This document shows positions 22,485-31,652 of a stretch of DNA of 64,000 nt, one piece after another. The notes beneath the pieces are model-generated. The model did not search any database. It saw nothing but the letters and a program-made list of their open reading frames with translations, and was not told the DNA's origin. The first letter of the stretch is position 1. Each line of letters opens with the position of its first letter. A program made the translations under genes and the position numbers. Where the stretch lies: assembly GCA_045590215.1 (NCBI GenBank), contig JAZNQO010000027.1:12591-76590 (forward strand), given 5' to 3'. The DNA comes from RUG563 sp045590215 (GTDB lineage: Bacteria; Bacillota; Clostridia; Christensenellales; Aristaeellaceae).

Positions 22485-23288
22485 ATGAAGCAATTCCGTT
22501 TCTGGCATCGCATCATCTTGGCCATCGGTGCTCTGATCCTCATTCTGACGGGCCTTGCGCTGATTCTGCCTGCGCTGCTGCCCATGCTGCCCTTTTTCAA
22601 GTATGATATGAACGCCATCTTGGTCAGCAAATGGACCAAGCTTGGCCTTATGGCCATCGGCGTTCTGGATATCCTGTTTGCCCTGTATCTGTTCACCATT
22701 CCCCATAAGTTCACCATCCGCCGCAAGGATTTTGTCATCCAGCAGACGGAAAACGGCGAACTTCGCATTGCTGTGGTGGCCATCAAGAATCTGGTGAAAA
22801 AGTGTGTGGATATGCACGAGGAAGTGTCCCTTTCCTCCATGCGCATCCATAACACAAGGGGCGGCATCATTGTGGATTTGAGCATTTCCCTTTCCAATAA
22901 TATCATCATTCCTCTGGCTGTTTCCTCCCTGCAAAAGAAAATCAAGCAGTATCTGCAGGCTTCCTCCGGCATTGAAGTGAAAGAAGTGCGTGTGGCTGTG
23001 GAAACGGCAAAAGAAGCTTCCAAGAATTCTCCCTACATGGTGAAGGAAGAAGCCGCCGAAACGGAACAGCCTGTCAAGGATAAAAAGCAGCCCATTCATC
23101 AGCGTCTGTTCAAGCGGGATGAAGCCCAGCCCGCTCCCCTGCCCGAAGCCCCTGAAGCTGCCCCGGCAGAACAGCCTGCTCCCATCGAAGCTCCCGCAGC
23201 GGAAGAAGCCCCTGCGGAAGATATAGCCCCCGTGGAAGAAAATACAGAAAATGCCCAACAGGCACAGGAGGAAGAAACCAATGAGTGA
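22485..23288 (+). CDS. amaP: alkaline shock response membrane anchor protein AmaP
   Basis: A 267-residue protein with two N-terminal membrane segments (residues about 10-32 and 50-72). An Asp23-like soluble domain follows (VVDLSISLSNNIIIPL, VAVETAKEA), then a Pro/Glu/Ala-rich tail from about residue 185. It anchors Asp23 to the membrane. Its stop overlaps the start of the DUF2273 gene. The set of three is the standard Gram-positive envelope-stress module. Confidence 0.88.
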   Translation: MKQFRFWHRIILAIGALILILTGLALILPALLPMLPFFKYDMNAILVSKWTKLGLMAIGVLDILFALYLFTIPHKFTIRRKDFVIQQTENGELRIAVVAIKNLVKKCVDMHEEVSLSSMRIHNTRGGIIVDLSISLSNNIIIPLAVSSLQKKIKQYLQASSGIEVKEVRVAVETAKEASKNSPYMVKEEAAETEQPVKDKKQPIHQRLFKRDEAQPAPLPEAPEAAPAEQPAPIEAPAAEEAPAEDIAPVEENTENAQQAQEEETNE

Positions 23289-23706
23289 AAACAATCAGAC
23301 CAAGTTTGAAACCATGATGAAAAAAGTGTTCAAAATCGGCACCCCCGAATGCGCCATCTTCTGCTGTGTGATCGCCCTGATTATGGCCATCCTGTTCCTT
23401 TCCATCGGTTTCTGGAAGACGCTGCTGATCGTGGCTCTGCTGGTTGTGGCTCTGTTCATCGGCGGCGTTTCCGATAAGAAAGGCACCTTCCAAAAGGCTG
23501 CCGATAAGGTTGCGCCTGTGAAGGATAAGGTTTACAAGATGAAGGACGCCAAGGTTCAGAAGGCCATCAAAGAAGCCAAGGAAGCCGAAGAAACCGTGGA
23601 AGAAGTAAAAGAAGAAGTAAAGGAAACGGTGGAAGAAGTAAAGGAAGCCGCTGAAGAAGTGGTGGAAGAAATCAAAGAAGCCGTGGAAGAAGCTACCGAA
23701 GAATAA
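23281..23706 (+). CDS. DUF2273 family small membrane protein with Glu/Lys-rich tail
   Basis: A 141-residue protein starting at 23281 (AGGAGGA, overlapping the amaP stop). Two close hydrophobic segments (about residues 20-62) match the short DUF2273 proteins that accompany Asp23. The rest is a charged, heptad-like run of KEAEETVEEVKEEVKE type repeats, probably a long amphipathic helix. The tail roughly doubles the usual DUF2273 length. Confidence 0.78.
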   Translation: MSENNQTKFETMMKKVFKIGTPECAIFCCVIALIMAILFLSIGFWKTLLIVALLVVALFIGGVSDKKGTFQKAADKVAPVKDKVYKMKDAKVQKAIKEAKEAEETVEEVKEEVKETVEEVKEAAEEVVEEIKEAVEEATEE

Positions 23707-23726
23707 TTAATGGGGGAATATGTCCC

Positions 23727-24143
23727 ATGTCCCGTAAATCAGCCCGTGCCGCCGCCGTTCAGATGGTGTTTGAAAACATGCTGGGCGGCGACGGCGGGGA
23801 TGAGACCTTGCAGGGTCTCATCGCCTTTACCCCCGAAGATGACGATATGCAGTATATCGATCAGCTGCTGCAGGGCGTGGAAAGCCATGCGGAAGCACTG
23901 GATGCCATGATTGAAGAAAACCTCAAAGGCTGGGCTCTGAACCGCATTGCAAAGGTGGATCAGGCTGTGCTGCGGGTGGCCATCTTTGAATTGTATTTCC
24001 AGCGCACCACCCCTGATGCCGTCATCATCAACGAAGCAGTCACGCTGGCACAGCGTTTCAATACCCCACAGGCCGGAAAGTTTGTCAATGGCGTGCTTTC
24101 CTCCGTGCTGGAAGCACGGAATCAGGCCGGGGAGCAGGCATAA
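23727..24143 (+). CDS. nusB: transcription antitermination factor NusB
   Basis: A 138-residue all-helical RNA-binding protein that works with S10 in rRNA antitermination. The N-terminal RKSARAAAVQMVFENML and C-terminal EAVTLAQRFNTPQAGKFVNGVL signatures are clear. Its TAA overlaps the next ATG by one base (TAATG). It opens the nusB-TsaD paralogue-folD-xseAB-ispA run common in Clostridia. Confidence 0.95.
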   Translation: MSRKSARAAAVQMVFENMLGGDGGDETLQGLIAFTPEDDDMQYIDQLLQGVESHAEALDAMIEENLKGWALNRIAKVDQAVLRVAIFELYFQRTTPDAVIINEAVTLAQRFNTPQAGKFVNGVLSSVLEARNQAGEQA

Positions 24144-25078
24144 TGCTTGCCCTGGGGCTGGACACCAGCTGCTATACAACCTCCGCTGCCCTTTGCAATG
24201 CCCAAGGGGAAATATTGCAAAGCCGGTGCTTATTGCCCGTCAAAACGGGTGAACGCGGCCTTCGCCAAAGCGAGGCCGTGTTTGCGCATGTAAGACAACT
24301 TGCAAATCAAGTGGAAAACGTGATGCGCATGGCTGACGAGCCCCTTTCCTGCGTGTGCGCATCCGTATCGCCCAGAGACGGGGATGATTCCTATATGCCC
24401 GTTTTTTCCGTGGGCGAAATGGCCGGGCGTGCCATCGCCGCCGCCCATCATGTGCCGTTTTTTACCACCACCCATCAGCGTGGCCATATTCGGGCAGCGC
24501 AGGTGGAAAGCGGCATCACCGAAAACACCTTTTTAGCCCTGCATTTGTCCGGCGGCACCACGGACGTGCTTTTGAAAGAAGGGGACAACTTAACCCCCCT
24601 TGGCACCTCCATGGATCTCCATGCCGGGCAGCTGGTGGATCGCATCGGCGTGGCTCTTGGCCTGCCCTTCCCCAGCGGTCCCCATCTGGAAGCCTTGGCA
24701 AAGAAGGGCATCAGTCGGGCGAAAGTGCCCGTCAGCATGGAGGAAAAAACCCTGCAATGCCATCTCTCCGGCGCAGAAGCGCAGTTAATGCGCATGATTC
24801 AATCCGGGGAAAACGCAAACGATATTGCAGCGGAAGTTTACTCCATCCTCTGCCGCACGGTGCTGCGTCTTTTGAAAGCAGCGGCAGAAAAAACCAACAC
24901 CGAAACCATTCTGCTGGCCGGGGGCGTGGCCTCCTCCCAGCTGTTCAGGGAAATATTGCAGGAGCGTAATGAAAAACGCCGCCTGCATCTGAAACTTCAC
25001 TTTGGCAAGCCCGAATATTCCGGGGATAACGCCGTGGGCGTTGCCCTGCTGGGCTTGGAAAAATTACAGGGAGGCTGA
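24143..25078 (+). CDS. TsaD/Kae1-like protein (peptidase M22 paralogue)
   Basis: A 311-residue ASKHA-fold protein related to TsaD, the tRNA t6A synthesis enzyme. It keeps the ALGLDTSCYTTSAAL nucleotide-binding start, a THQRGH metal-type motif near residue 111, the LSGGTTDVLL loop and the late GGVASSQLFREIL segment. It is shorter than true TsaD (about 340 residues) and SPRDGDDSYMPVF stands where TsaD has its GPG-type loop. Clostridia often carry this paralogue beside nusB/xseA in addition to a real tsaD. Function unknown. One-base overlap with nusB. Confidence 0.8.
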   Translation: MLALGLDTSCYTTSAALCNAQGEILQSRCLLPVKTGERGLRQSEAVFAHVRQLANQVENVMRMADEPLSCVCASVSPRDGDDSYMPVFSVGEMAGRAIAAAHHVPFFTTTHQRGHIRAAQVESGITENTFLALHLSGGTTDVLLKEGDNLTPLGTSMDLHAGQLVDRIGVALGLPFPSGPHLEALAKKGISRAKVPVSMEEKTLQCHLSGAEAQLMRMIQSGENANDIAAEVYSILCRTVLRLLKAAAEKTNTETILLAGGVASSQLFREILQERNEKRRLHLKLHFGKPEYSGDNAVGVALLGLEKLQGG

Positions 25079-25082
25079 AACA

Positions 25083-25928
25083 ATGGCGATTTTGCTGGAT
25101 GGAAAAATCATGGCCGCACAGGTTATGGAAGAATTGAAAAATAAGGTAGACAGCCTGAAGGAAAAGGGCGTCACCCCCGGCTTGGCCGTGATTCTGGTGG
25201 GGGAAGACCCTGCAAGCCAAGTCTATGTGCGCAATAAGGGTCTTGCCTGCGAACAGCTGGGCATGACCAGCGAAACCCTGCGCCTGCCGGCTGAAACCAG
25301 CCAGGAAGAGCTGGAAAACATCATCGACAACCTGAACCGGGACGACCGCTACAACGGTATTCTGGTGCAGCTGCCCCTGCCCCGTCATCTGGACGAAGCC
25401 TCTGCTTTGCGGAAGATTCTGCCGGAAAAGGACGTGGACGGCTTCCATATCGAAAACGCCGGCAAGCTCTTTACCGGGCAGGACGGCGTGGTGGCCTGCA
25501 CGCCCAAGGGCATTATCTATATGCTGGAAAAGGCCGGTGTGCCCCTCTCCGGAAAAAACGCCGTAGTCATTGGCCGCAGCAATATCGTGGGCAAGCCTAT
25601 TGCCATGCTGCTGCTGGATAAAAACTGCACCGTCACCATCTGCCATTCCCGGACACAAAACCTTGCCGAGCACACCAAAAACGCCGATGTGCTGGTGGCG
25701 GCTGTGGGCAAGCCCAGGTTTGTTACCGCCGATATGGTGAAGGAAGGGGCTGCCGTGGTGGACGTGGGCATCAACCGGGTGGACGGCAAGCTGTGCGGCG
25801 ATGTGGCCTTTGACGCCGTGGCCGAAAAAGCCGGCTATATCACCCCCGTGCCCGGCGGCGTTGGCAAAATGACCATCTGTATGCTGATGGCCAATACGGT
25901 GGAAGCCGCTGAAAAGAAAGTGAACTAA
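25083..25928 (+). CDS. folD: methylenetetrahydrofolate dehydrogenase/cyclohydrolase
   Basis: A 281-residue bifunctional enzyme linking 5,10-methylene-THF to 10-formyl-THF with NADP. The substrate lysine is in SQVYVRNKGLACEQLGM, LVQLPLPRHL and PEKDVDGFH are conserved, and the nucleotide-binding VIGRSNIVGKP and TPVPGGVGKMT blocks are present. Start at 25083, with GGGAGG overlapping the previous stop. It would supply the formyl donor used by PurN. Confidence 0.97.
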   Translation: MAILLDGKIMAAQVMEELKNKVDSLKEKGVTPGLAVILVGEDPASQVYVRNKGLACEQLGMTSETLRLPAETSQEELENIIDNLNRDDRYNGILVQLPLPRHLDEASALRKILPEKDVDGFHIENAGKLFTGQDGVVACTPKGIIYMLEKAGVPLSGKNAVVIGRSNIVGKPIAMLLLDKNCTVTICHSRTQNLAEHTKNADVLVAAVGKPRFVTADMVKEGAAVVDVGINRVDGKLCGDVAFDAVAEKAGYITPVPGGVGKMTICMLMANTVEAAEKKVN

Positions 25929-25930
25929 TC

Positions 25931-27154
25931 ATGGCATGGACGCTGACTGTCACCCAACTGAATGAATATGTAAGCCGCTCGCTGGCTTCGGACCCCTCCC
26001 TGCGTTTCTTATCCCTACGGGGAGAAATCAGCGATATGAAGCGATACGCCTCCGGCCACTGGTATTTCATCCTGAAGGATGAAGAAAGCCGCATCCAATG
26101 CGTCTGCTTTCGCCAGAAAAACATGCACATCACTTTCCCTGTGGAAAACGGCATGAAGGTAGTGCTGACAGGGGCTGTGGGCTTATACACCGCTTCCGGC
26201 AGCTATCAGTTTTATGCCGATACCATCACGCTGGACGGCATGGGGGATCTGTACCTTCGGTACGAAGCCCTGAAAGCCAAGCTGCTTAAAGAAGGGCTCT
26301 TTGACATCAGCCGTAAAAAGCCTCTGCCCTTTCTGCCCCGGATGATCGGGGTGGTTACCAGCCGCTCCGGTGCCGTCATTCACGATATCGCAACCGTCAC
26401 AAGACGCCGCTATCCCGGCATGCAATTGGTGCTGCGGCCCTGCCTTGTGCAGGGGGAAAACGCCGCCCCGGATATTGCGCAGGGCATTGAGGAAATGGCC
26501 ATGGTGCCCGGCGTGGATGTGATTATTGTAGGCCGCGGAGGCGGCAGCATGGAAGATTTGTGGGCGTTCAATGAAGAAATCGTAGTGCGTGCCATTGCCG
26601 CTTGCCCGGTACCGGTGGTTTCCGCCGTGGGGCATGAAGTGGACGTGACCTTATCCGATTTGGCTGCCGATGAACGGGCGGCCACCCCCACCGAAGCCGC
26701 CGAAAAATGCGTGCCGGAATATCGGGCGGTGGTGCAGACCATCGAAAAATACCGGCAGGCTCTGCTCCGTGCCGGGCAAAACAGCATCCTGCGGCAAAAG
26801 GCTGCACTGCACCTGATGGAAAACAGGCTTGCAAAGGAACACCCGGCAGTGCGCCTGAAAAAAATCAAGGCTCTTTCAGATTTGTACACCGCCCGGCTGC
26901 ATGCCATCATGGAGAAACAAGCGTTGCAGAAAAAGGCGGATATTACAAGGCTTTCCGAAAAGCTGCATGCGCTGGGGCCGAGGCAGGCCTTGAAAAGAGG
27001 CTATGCCTTTGTGATGGACGGAAATACCCCCATCACCAGCGTCGAAAATGCAAAAGAACAAATGACCCTCATCTTGCAGGACGGCCGTATGGACGTGCGG
27101 CTCACCGGCATCCGAAAGGAGAATCCCTTTGGCGAAGAAACAGCAAACCTTTGA
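25931..27154 (+). CDS. xseA: exodeoxyribonuclease VII large subunit
   Basis: A 407-residue nuclease subunit. An N-terminal OB fold (SLRGEISDMKRYASGHWYF) is followed by the catalytic core (VTSRSGAVIHDI, IIVGRGGGSMEDLWAFNEE, VSAVGHEVDVTLSDLAADERAATPTEAAE), a long coiled-coil region and a C-terminal segment with GPRQALKRGYAFV. It degrades ssDNA with XseB. Only 2 bases separate it from folD, and it overlaps xseB by 26. Confidence 0.96.
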   Translation: MAWTLTVTQLNEYVSRSLASDPSLRFLSLRGEISDMKRYASGHWYFILKDEESRIQCVCFRQKNMHITFPVENGMKVVLTGAVGLYTASGSYQFYADTITLDGMGDLYLRYEALKAKLLKEGLFDISRKKPLPFLPRMIGVVTSRSGAVIHDIATVTRRRYPGMQLVLRPCLVQGENAAPDIAQGIEEMAMVPGVDVIIVGRGGGSMEDLWAFNEEIVVRAIAACPVPVVSAVGHEVDVTLSDLAADERAATPTEAAEKCVPEYRAVVQTIEKYRQALLRAGQNSILRQKAALHLMENRLAKEHPAVRLKKIKALSDLYTARLHAIMEKQALQKKADITRLSEKLHALGPRQALKRGYAFVMDGNTPITSVENAKEQMTLILQDGRMDVRLTGIRKENPFGEETANL

Positions 27155-27347
27155 GGAAAAACTGCTGGCTCTGGAAGAGCTGGTTCAAAAAATGGAAATG
27201 GGCAATCTCCCTTTGGAAGAAACCTTGAAATGCTATGAAACGGGCATTCAACTGTCCAAGGAGCTGACAAACGCCCTTTCCGATGCGGAAAAGCGGATGC
27301 TGGAATTATCCGGCGGCAATCTGCTTCCCATGGAGGACGCCCCATGA
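27129..27347 (+). CDS. xseB: exodeoxyribonuclease VII small subunit
   Basis: A 72-residue helical hairpin protein (TFEEKLLALEELVQKMEMGN, LPLEETLKCYETGIQLSK) that binds the XseA coiled coil. It uses a TTG start at 27129 with AAAGGAGA upstream, lying inside the end of xseA, and its stop overlaps ispA by 4 bases. This gives tight translational coupling on both sides. Confidence 0.93.
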   Translation: MAKKQQTFEEKLLALEELVQKMEMGNLPLEETLKCYETGIQLSKELTNALSDAEKRMLELSGGNLLPMEDAP

Positions 27348-28210
27348 ATTTTCAAGCGCAGTTTGATTTTTATAAGCAGCAGGTGGAAGAAGCCCTTGCC
27401 GCCCTGCCCTTTGACGGTGCGCCGGACAAGCTGAAAGAAGCCATGCAATACAGCCTCCTTTCCGGCGGCAAGCGGCTTCGGGGGTGCCTGGCCCTGGCTG
27501 CCTGCGAAGCGGTGGGCGGCGATTACCGGGATGCGCTGCCCTTTGCCTGCGCCGTGGAAATGATCCACGCCTATTCCCTCATCCATGACGATTTGCCCAG
27601 CATGGACAACGATACCCTGCGCCGGGGCAAGCCCACCAACCATATCGTCTTTGGGGAAGCCATGGCCATCTTGGCCGGGGACGGGCTAATGAACTATGCC
27701 TTTGAATGGCTGTCCATGCAGAAAAATCCTGAAGCCTTTCAGGTATTGGGGCTGCTGGCAAGAGCCGCCGGAATGCAGGGCATGCTGGGCGGACAAGTGC
27801 TGGACATCCTGAACGAAGGTGCTGCGCCGAATGAAAAGCTGGTGCGGCAGATTCACCTTGGCAAAACCGCCGCTTTGATTACCGTGCCGGTGGTGGCCGG
27901 GTTTACACTTGGGCATGGGAACGAACAGGCTTTGCAGGCCGCCCAAACCTATGGCCGCAATCTGGGGCTGGCCTTCCAGATTACCGATGATTTATTAGAC
28001 TTGGAAGGGGATGCCGCCCTGCTTGGCAAATCCGTGGGCAAGGACGTAGCCGAAGGAAAGCTCACATGGCCTGCCTGCGTGGGCATGGAAAAAGCCCGGC
28101 AGGATGCCGAAAAATGCGTGCAGGCCGCCGTTTCCGCCCTGCAGCCCCTTGGAAATAAGGCGGAATTTTTGCAATCCCTTGCGCTTTCCACCCTGCATCG
28201 TGTACAATAA
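27344..28210 (+). CDS. ispA: farnesyl diphosphate synthase (polyprenyl synthetase family)
   Basis: A 288-residue all-helical prenyltransferase. The first Asp-rich motif is HDDLPSMDND and the second is TDDLLDLEGD. GGKRLRGCLALAA binds the substrate diphosphate. It condenses IPP with DMAPP/GPP to farnesyl diphosphate for undecaprenyl and quinone precursors. The ATGA overlap with xseB is the common Firmicute arrangement; dxs, which often follows, is absent here. Confidence 0.95.
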   Translation: MNFQAQFDFYKQQVEEALAALPFDGAPDKLKEAMQYSLLSGGKRLRGCLALAACEAVGGDYRDALPFACAVEMIHAYSLIHDDLPSMDNDTLRRGKPTNHIVFGEAMAILAGDGLMNYAFEWLSMQKNPEAFQVLGLLARAAGMQGMLGGQVLDILNEGAAPNEKLVRQIHLGKTAALITVPVVAGFTLGHGNEQALQAAQTYGRNLGLAFQITDDLLDLEGDAALLGKSVGKDVAEGKLTWPACVGMEKARQDAEKCVQAAVSALQPLGNKAEFLQSLALSTLHRVQ

Positions 28211-28229
28211 TCCCGGAGGCATCAATATA

Positions 28230-28676
28230 GTGAATCAATTACAGGCATTTTTTCAAAACAAGATTATTTTGGCCGGCATCCTCTCATGGGCAGCCGCCCA
28301 GCTGATCAAGGTGCTGATTACCTGGTGGATGGACAAGCGTTTCGACTGGCGAAGGTGCTTTGGCATGGGCGGCATGCCCTCCTCTCACAGTGCTTTCGTG
28401 TTTTCTACGGCGCTGATGTGCGGCTTGGAACAGGGCTTTGATTCCGCCGTTTTCGCCGTTGTCTTTGCCCTGATGATTATCGTGATTTATGACGCACTGG
28501 GCGTCCGGGCAGAAACGGGCAAGCAGGGAGCTGTGCTGAACCATATCATCCGGGAAGTGCTCATCGAGGGCAAGCGCATCACAGAAGAACGCTTGAAAGA
28601 GCTGGTGGGCCATACGCCGCTGGAAGTGTGCGGCGGCATCTTCGTAGGGCTGGTTATGGTTTTGATTCTGGCATAA
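28230..28676 (+). CDS. divergent PAP2 family protein (YuiD-like, DUF212)
   Basis: A 148-residue membrane protein with three or four hydrophobic segments. It carries the MGGMPSSHSAFVFSTA and YDALGVRAETGKQ motifs of the DUF212 group related to acid phosphatases. I choose the GTG at 28230 because GGAGG lies 11 bases upstream. Position after ispA suggests a role in polyprenyl phosphate handling (inference). Function unproven. Confidence 0.85.
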   Translation: MNQLQAFFQNKIILAGILSWAAAQLIKVLITWWMDKRFDWRRCFGMGGMPSSHSAFVFSTALMCGLEQGFDSAVFAVVFALMIIVIYDALGVRAETGKQGAVLNHIIREVLIEGKRITEERLKELVGHTPLEVCGGIFVGLVMVLILA

Positions 28677-28712
28677 ATACATCGCAATTTCAAACAAGGA
28701 GGAACAAATCAA

Positions 28713-29273
28713 ATGATGGATAATTTTCGGGAAGAGGGCGTAAGCAAAAGAAGAGCAGGTTTGGATTCCTTCATCTATCTCTTTGCCAATCTGGTGTGGA
28801 TTCTGCTGGCGATCTTTGCTTTTTCGGAAATCCAGAGCATCATCACCTTCGCCATGATGAACGGCTTCTCCGTGGCTGTGCTGATCAATATCGCCATTGC
28901 CCTGCTGGCCGGCGGTATCGCCCTTGTCACCTTCCTCAATAAAGACAAAATCAAAATGGAATATGAATACACCTTTACCAACGGCCAGATGGACTTTGCC
29001 CAGGTGTATAACAATAAAAAGCGCAAGGCTCTTGGCACCATGAACGTGCGCAATGTGGAAGCCTGCGGCATGGTGGCCAGCGGCTCTTTCAACCGCTATA
29101 TCAACATGCCCGGCATCAAGCGCACCAACTGGTTTTTGAACCGGGACGCCGATCTGTTTTACTTCTATTTCCAGAAGGAAGAACAAAAGCGCATCATCAT
29201 TATCGAGCCTTCTCAAGAAATGATTGCCCTGATTAAGAAATACATCGGTCAGGGTGTATGGCAGAACAACTGA
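28713..29273 (+). CDS. membrane protein of unknown function (DUF6106-like)
   Basis: A 186-residue protein with two hydrophobic segments (about residues 22-42 and 48-70), then a soluble beta-rich domain (MEYEYTFTNGQMDFAQVYN, ADLFYFYFQKEEQKRIIII). It resembles short clostridial proteins placed in DUF6106; I am not certain of that name. AAGGAGG precedes a double ATG. It lies between the PAP2-like gene and the cysteine desulfurase gene, 12 bases before the latter. Confidence 0.65.
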   Translation: MMDNFREEGVSKRRAGLDSFIYLFANLVWILLAIFAFSEIQSIITFAMMNGFSVAVLINIAIALLAGGIALVTFLNKDKIKMEYEYTFTNGQMDFAQVYNNKKRKALGTMNVRNVEACGMVASGSFNRYINMPGIKRTNWFLNRDADLFYFYFQKEEQKRIIIIEPSQEMIALIKKYIGQGVWQNN

Positions 29274-29285
29274 CGGGAAGATTGT

Positions 29286-30425
29286 ATGACGATTTATCTG
29301 GACAACAGTGCTACGACAAAGCCCTGTGAAGAAGCGGTCAGTGCCATGCTGCACGCCATGCGGGAGGATTTTTATAATCCTTCCGCTTTGTATGCCCCGG
29401 CTATGGGCCCGGAAAAGATGATGAAAAAGTGCCGGGAATTGATTTTGCACTCCCTGCATGCCCCCGCCGCCAGCCGGGTTATTTTCCTTTCCGGCGGCAC
29501 GGAAGCGGATAATTTAATTATCTTGGGCAAGGCAAAAAAGTGCAAGGGCAAGCGCATCCTCTATTCCGCCGGGGAGCATCCGGCGGTGAAGGAAGCATGC
29601 CAGGCCGTGGAAGATGCACAGGCCATTCCCATGCCCTATACCAACGAGGGGCTTGTGGACTTAACCAAACTGGAAAGCCTCATGACCAAAGACACGGCTC
29701 TCATCTGCTGCATGCAGGTGAATAACGAAACAGGGGCCGTTCAGCCGCTGAAGGAAATTGCCGATTTGCGAAACCGCCTGTGCCCCGAAGCGCATTTCCA
29801 CGTGGACGGCGTGCAGGGGTATCTGCGGGTTCCCTTTGATATGTGCAAAACGGGGGCAGACAGCTATGCCCTCTCCGGCCACAAGATTCACGCCCCCAAG
29901 GGCATCGGTGCTTTGGTGATGAAGCCAAACGTGCAGGTGAGCCCCCGTCAGGTGGGCGGCGGTCAGGAAAATATGATCCGCTCCGGCACGGAAAACACGG
30001 TGGGTATTGCCGGGCTTATGGCAGCCATTGAAGCATTTCCCAAAGAAAATCAAATGCAGCTGGTGAAAATGCACTTGTGGCAAGGGCTGCAGGCGATCAT
30101 CCCCAAAGCCCGTGTGAACGGCCCAAACCCGGACAGCGAAAACGCTGCCCCCCATATTCTGAACGTGAGCCTGCCTCCTGTGCGGAGCGAAACCATGCTG
30201 CATGCGCTGGAAGGCAAAAAGATTTATGTGGGCATCGGCAGTGCCTGCTCCTCCCATAAGCAGAAGGTAAGTGCCGTGTTGAAAGCCATGAACGTAGAAC
30301 AGTCGCTGGCGGAAAGCGCACTGCGTTTCTCCTTCTGCCCCGATAACACCATCGAAGAAATGAACACCGTGCTGGAAGCGGTAAAGAGCTGCTATGATTT
30401 GCTTTCCCGGTTCCAGCGGCGATAA
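29286..30425 (+). CDS. cysteine desulfurase (NifS/IscS family, NifZ-like)
   Basis: A 379-residue class V PLP enzyme. YLDNSATTKP starts it, the PLP Lys is in LSGHKIHAPKGIGAL, and the persulfide Cys is in GIGSACSSHK. It pulls sulfur from cysteine. thiI follows 14 bases later; in Bacillus a NifZ-type desulfurase beside thiI donates sulfur for 4-thiouridine in tRNA, and the same job is likely here. No iscU or other Fe-S scaffold is nearby. Confidence 0.93.
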   Translation: MTIYLDNSATTKPCEEAVSAMLHAMREDFYNPSALYAPAMGPEKMMKKCRELILHSLHAPAASRVIFLSGGTEADNLIILGKAKKCKGKRILYSAGEHPAVKEACQAVEDAQAIPMPYTNEGLVDLTKLESLMTKDTALICCMQVNNETGAVQPLKEIADLRNRLCPEAHFHVDGVQGYLRVPFDMCKTGADSYALSGHKIHAPKGIGALVMKPNVQVSPRQVGGGQENMIRSGTENTVGIAGLMAAIEAFPKENQMQLVKMHLWQGLQAIIPKARVNGPNPDSENAAPHILNVSLPPVRSETMLHALEGKKIYVGIGSACSSHKQKVSAVLKAMNVEQSLAESALRFSFCPDNTIEEMNTVLEAVKSCYDLLSRFQRR

Positions 30426-30439
30426 AAGGAAGGTTTTTT

Positions 30440-31588
30440 ATGCGACAGCTGTTAATGGTTCGCTACGGCGAAATTTACCTCAAAGGCCTCAACCGTCCCT
30501 ATTTCATGAAAGCACTGGTGAAGCGTGTGCGGCAGGCGGTGAAGGAATTCCACGCCAACGTCTGGCTGCATGACGCCCGGATTTTCGTCTGCGATATGGA
30601 CGATATGGATGCCTGCATGGAAAGGGTTCGCAAAGTGTTCGGCGTCCATTCCGTGTGCCCTGCCATCGAAATGGAAAAGGACGATTTTGATGCCATCTGC
30701 CAGGAAGCAGAAAAGATGATGCGTCCTTTGAACGGTACGTTCAAGGTGGAAGCCCGCCGCTCCGATAAGCGGTATCCCATGGATTCGCCCATGATTAACC
30801 GGAAAATCGGCGAATATGTATTGGAACGAAACGAAAATCACCTGTCCGTGGATGTGCATAAACCGGAGCATGTGCTGTCCGTTGAAATCCGGGACAAGGC
30901 TTATCTTTACTGCCAGGTATACATGGCCGTTGGCGGCATGCCGGTTGGCACCGGCGGCAAGGCGGCTCTGCTGCTTTCCGGCGGCATTGACAGCCCGGTG
31001 GCAGGCTATATGATTGCCAAGCGCGGTGTGCAGCTGATTTCCGTCCATTATCATTCCTTCCCCTATACCAGCGAACAGGCCAAGGAAAAGGTATTGGATC
31101 TGGGACGGATCCTGAGCAAATACTGCTGCGGCATGAAAACCTATGTGGTGCCTTTTACGGAAATCCAGATGGAAATCCACGAAAAATGCCCCGAAGATTA
31201 CACCACCCTCATCATGCGCCGCTATATGATGCGCATTGCCGAAAAGATCGCCGAAAAGGAAGGCTGCCTTGCCCTCATCACCGGCGAATCCATCGGGCAG
31301 GTGGCCAGCCAGACCATGGAAGCCCTGCAAACCACCAACGAAGTGGTAAAGATGCCCGTCTTCCGGCCGCTGATTGGCTTTGATAAGGTGGATATCATCG
31401 AATACGCCAAAAAAATCGGCACCTATGAAACCTCTTCCCTGCCCTATGAAGACTGCTGCACCGTCTTCACCCCCAAGCATCCTGCCACCAAGCCCAAGAT
31501 GGAAAAAATTCTGGAAGGCGAAGTGAAACTCTGTCAGGATGCCCTCATCGAAAAGGCCATTAACGACGCCGAAATTATCCTTCTGTAA
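30440..31588 (+). CDS. thiI: tRNA 4-thiouridine synthetase
   Basis: A 382-residue ThiI without the rhodanese extension of the E. coli form. A ferredoxin-like and THUMP region covers about residues 1-165. The PP-loop AALLLSGGIDSPVAGYM follows, and the end (SSLPYEDCCTVFTPKHPATKP) keeps a Cys pair. It activates U8 of tRNA with ATP and inserts sulfur supplied by the upstream desulfurase. A terminator follows at once. Confidence 0.96.
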   Translation: MRQLLMVRYGEIYLKGLNRPYFMKALVKRVRQAVKEFHANVWLHDARIFVCDMDDMDACMERVRKVFGVHSVCPAIEMEKDDFDAICQEAEKMMRPLNGTFKVEARRSDKRYPMDSPMINRKIGEYVLERNENHLSVDVHKPEHVLSVEIRDKAYLYCQVYMAVGGMPVGTGGKAALLLSGGIDSPVAGYMIAKRGVQLISVHYHSFPYTSEQAKEKVLDLGRILSKYCCGMKTYVVPFTEIQMEIHEKCPEDYTTLIMRRYMMRIAEKIAEKEGCLALITGESIGQVASQTMEALQTTNEVVKMPVFRPLIGFDKVDIIEYAKKIGTYETSSLPYEDCCTVFTPKHPATKPKMEKILEGEVKLCQDALIEKAINDAEIILL

Positions 31589-31596
31589 TTCTTCAT

Positions 31597-31626
31597 AAGG
31601 GCACTGCGCAAAAGCATGCCCTTTTT
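31597..31626 (+). terminator. terminator after thiI
   Basis: An AAGGGCA / TGCCCTT stem followed by TTT. Confidence 0.7.
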
Positions 31627-31652
31627 ATCATCAGGAAAGCAGGTGAAAAAGA

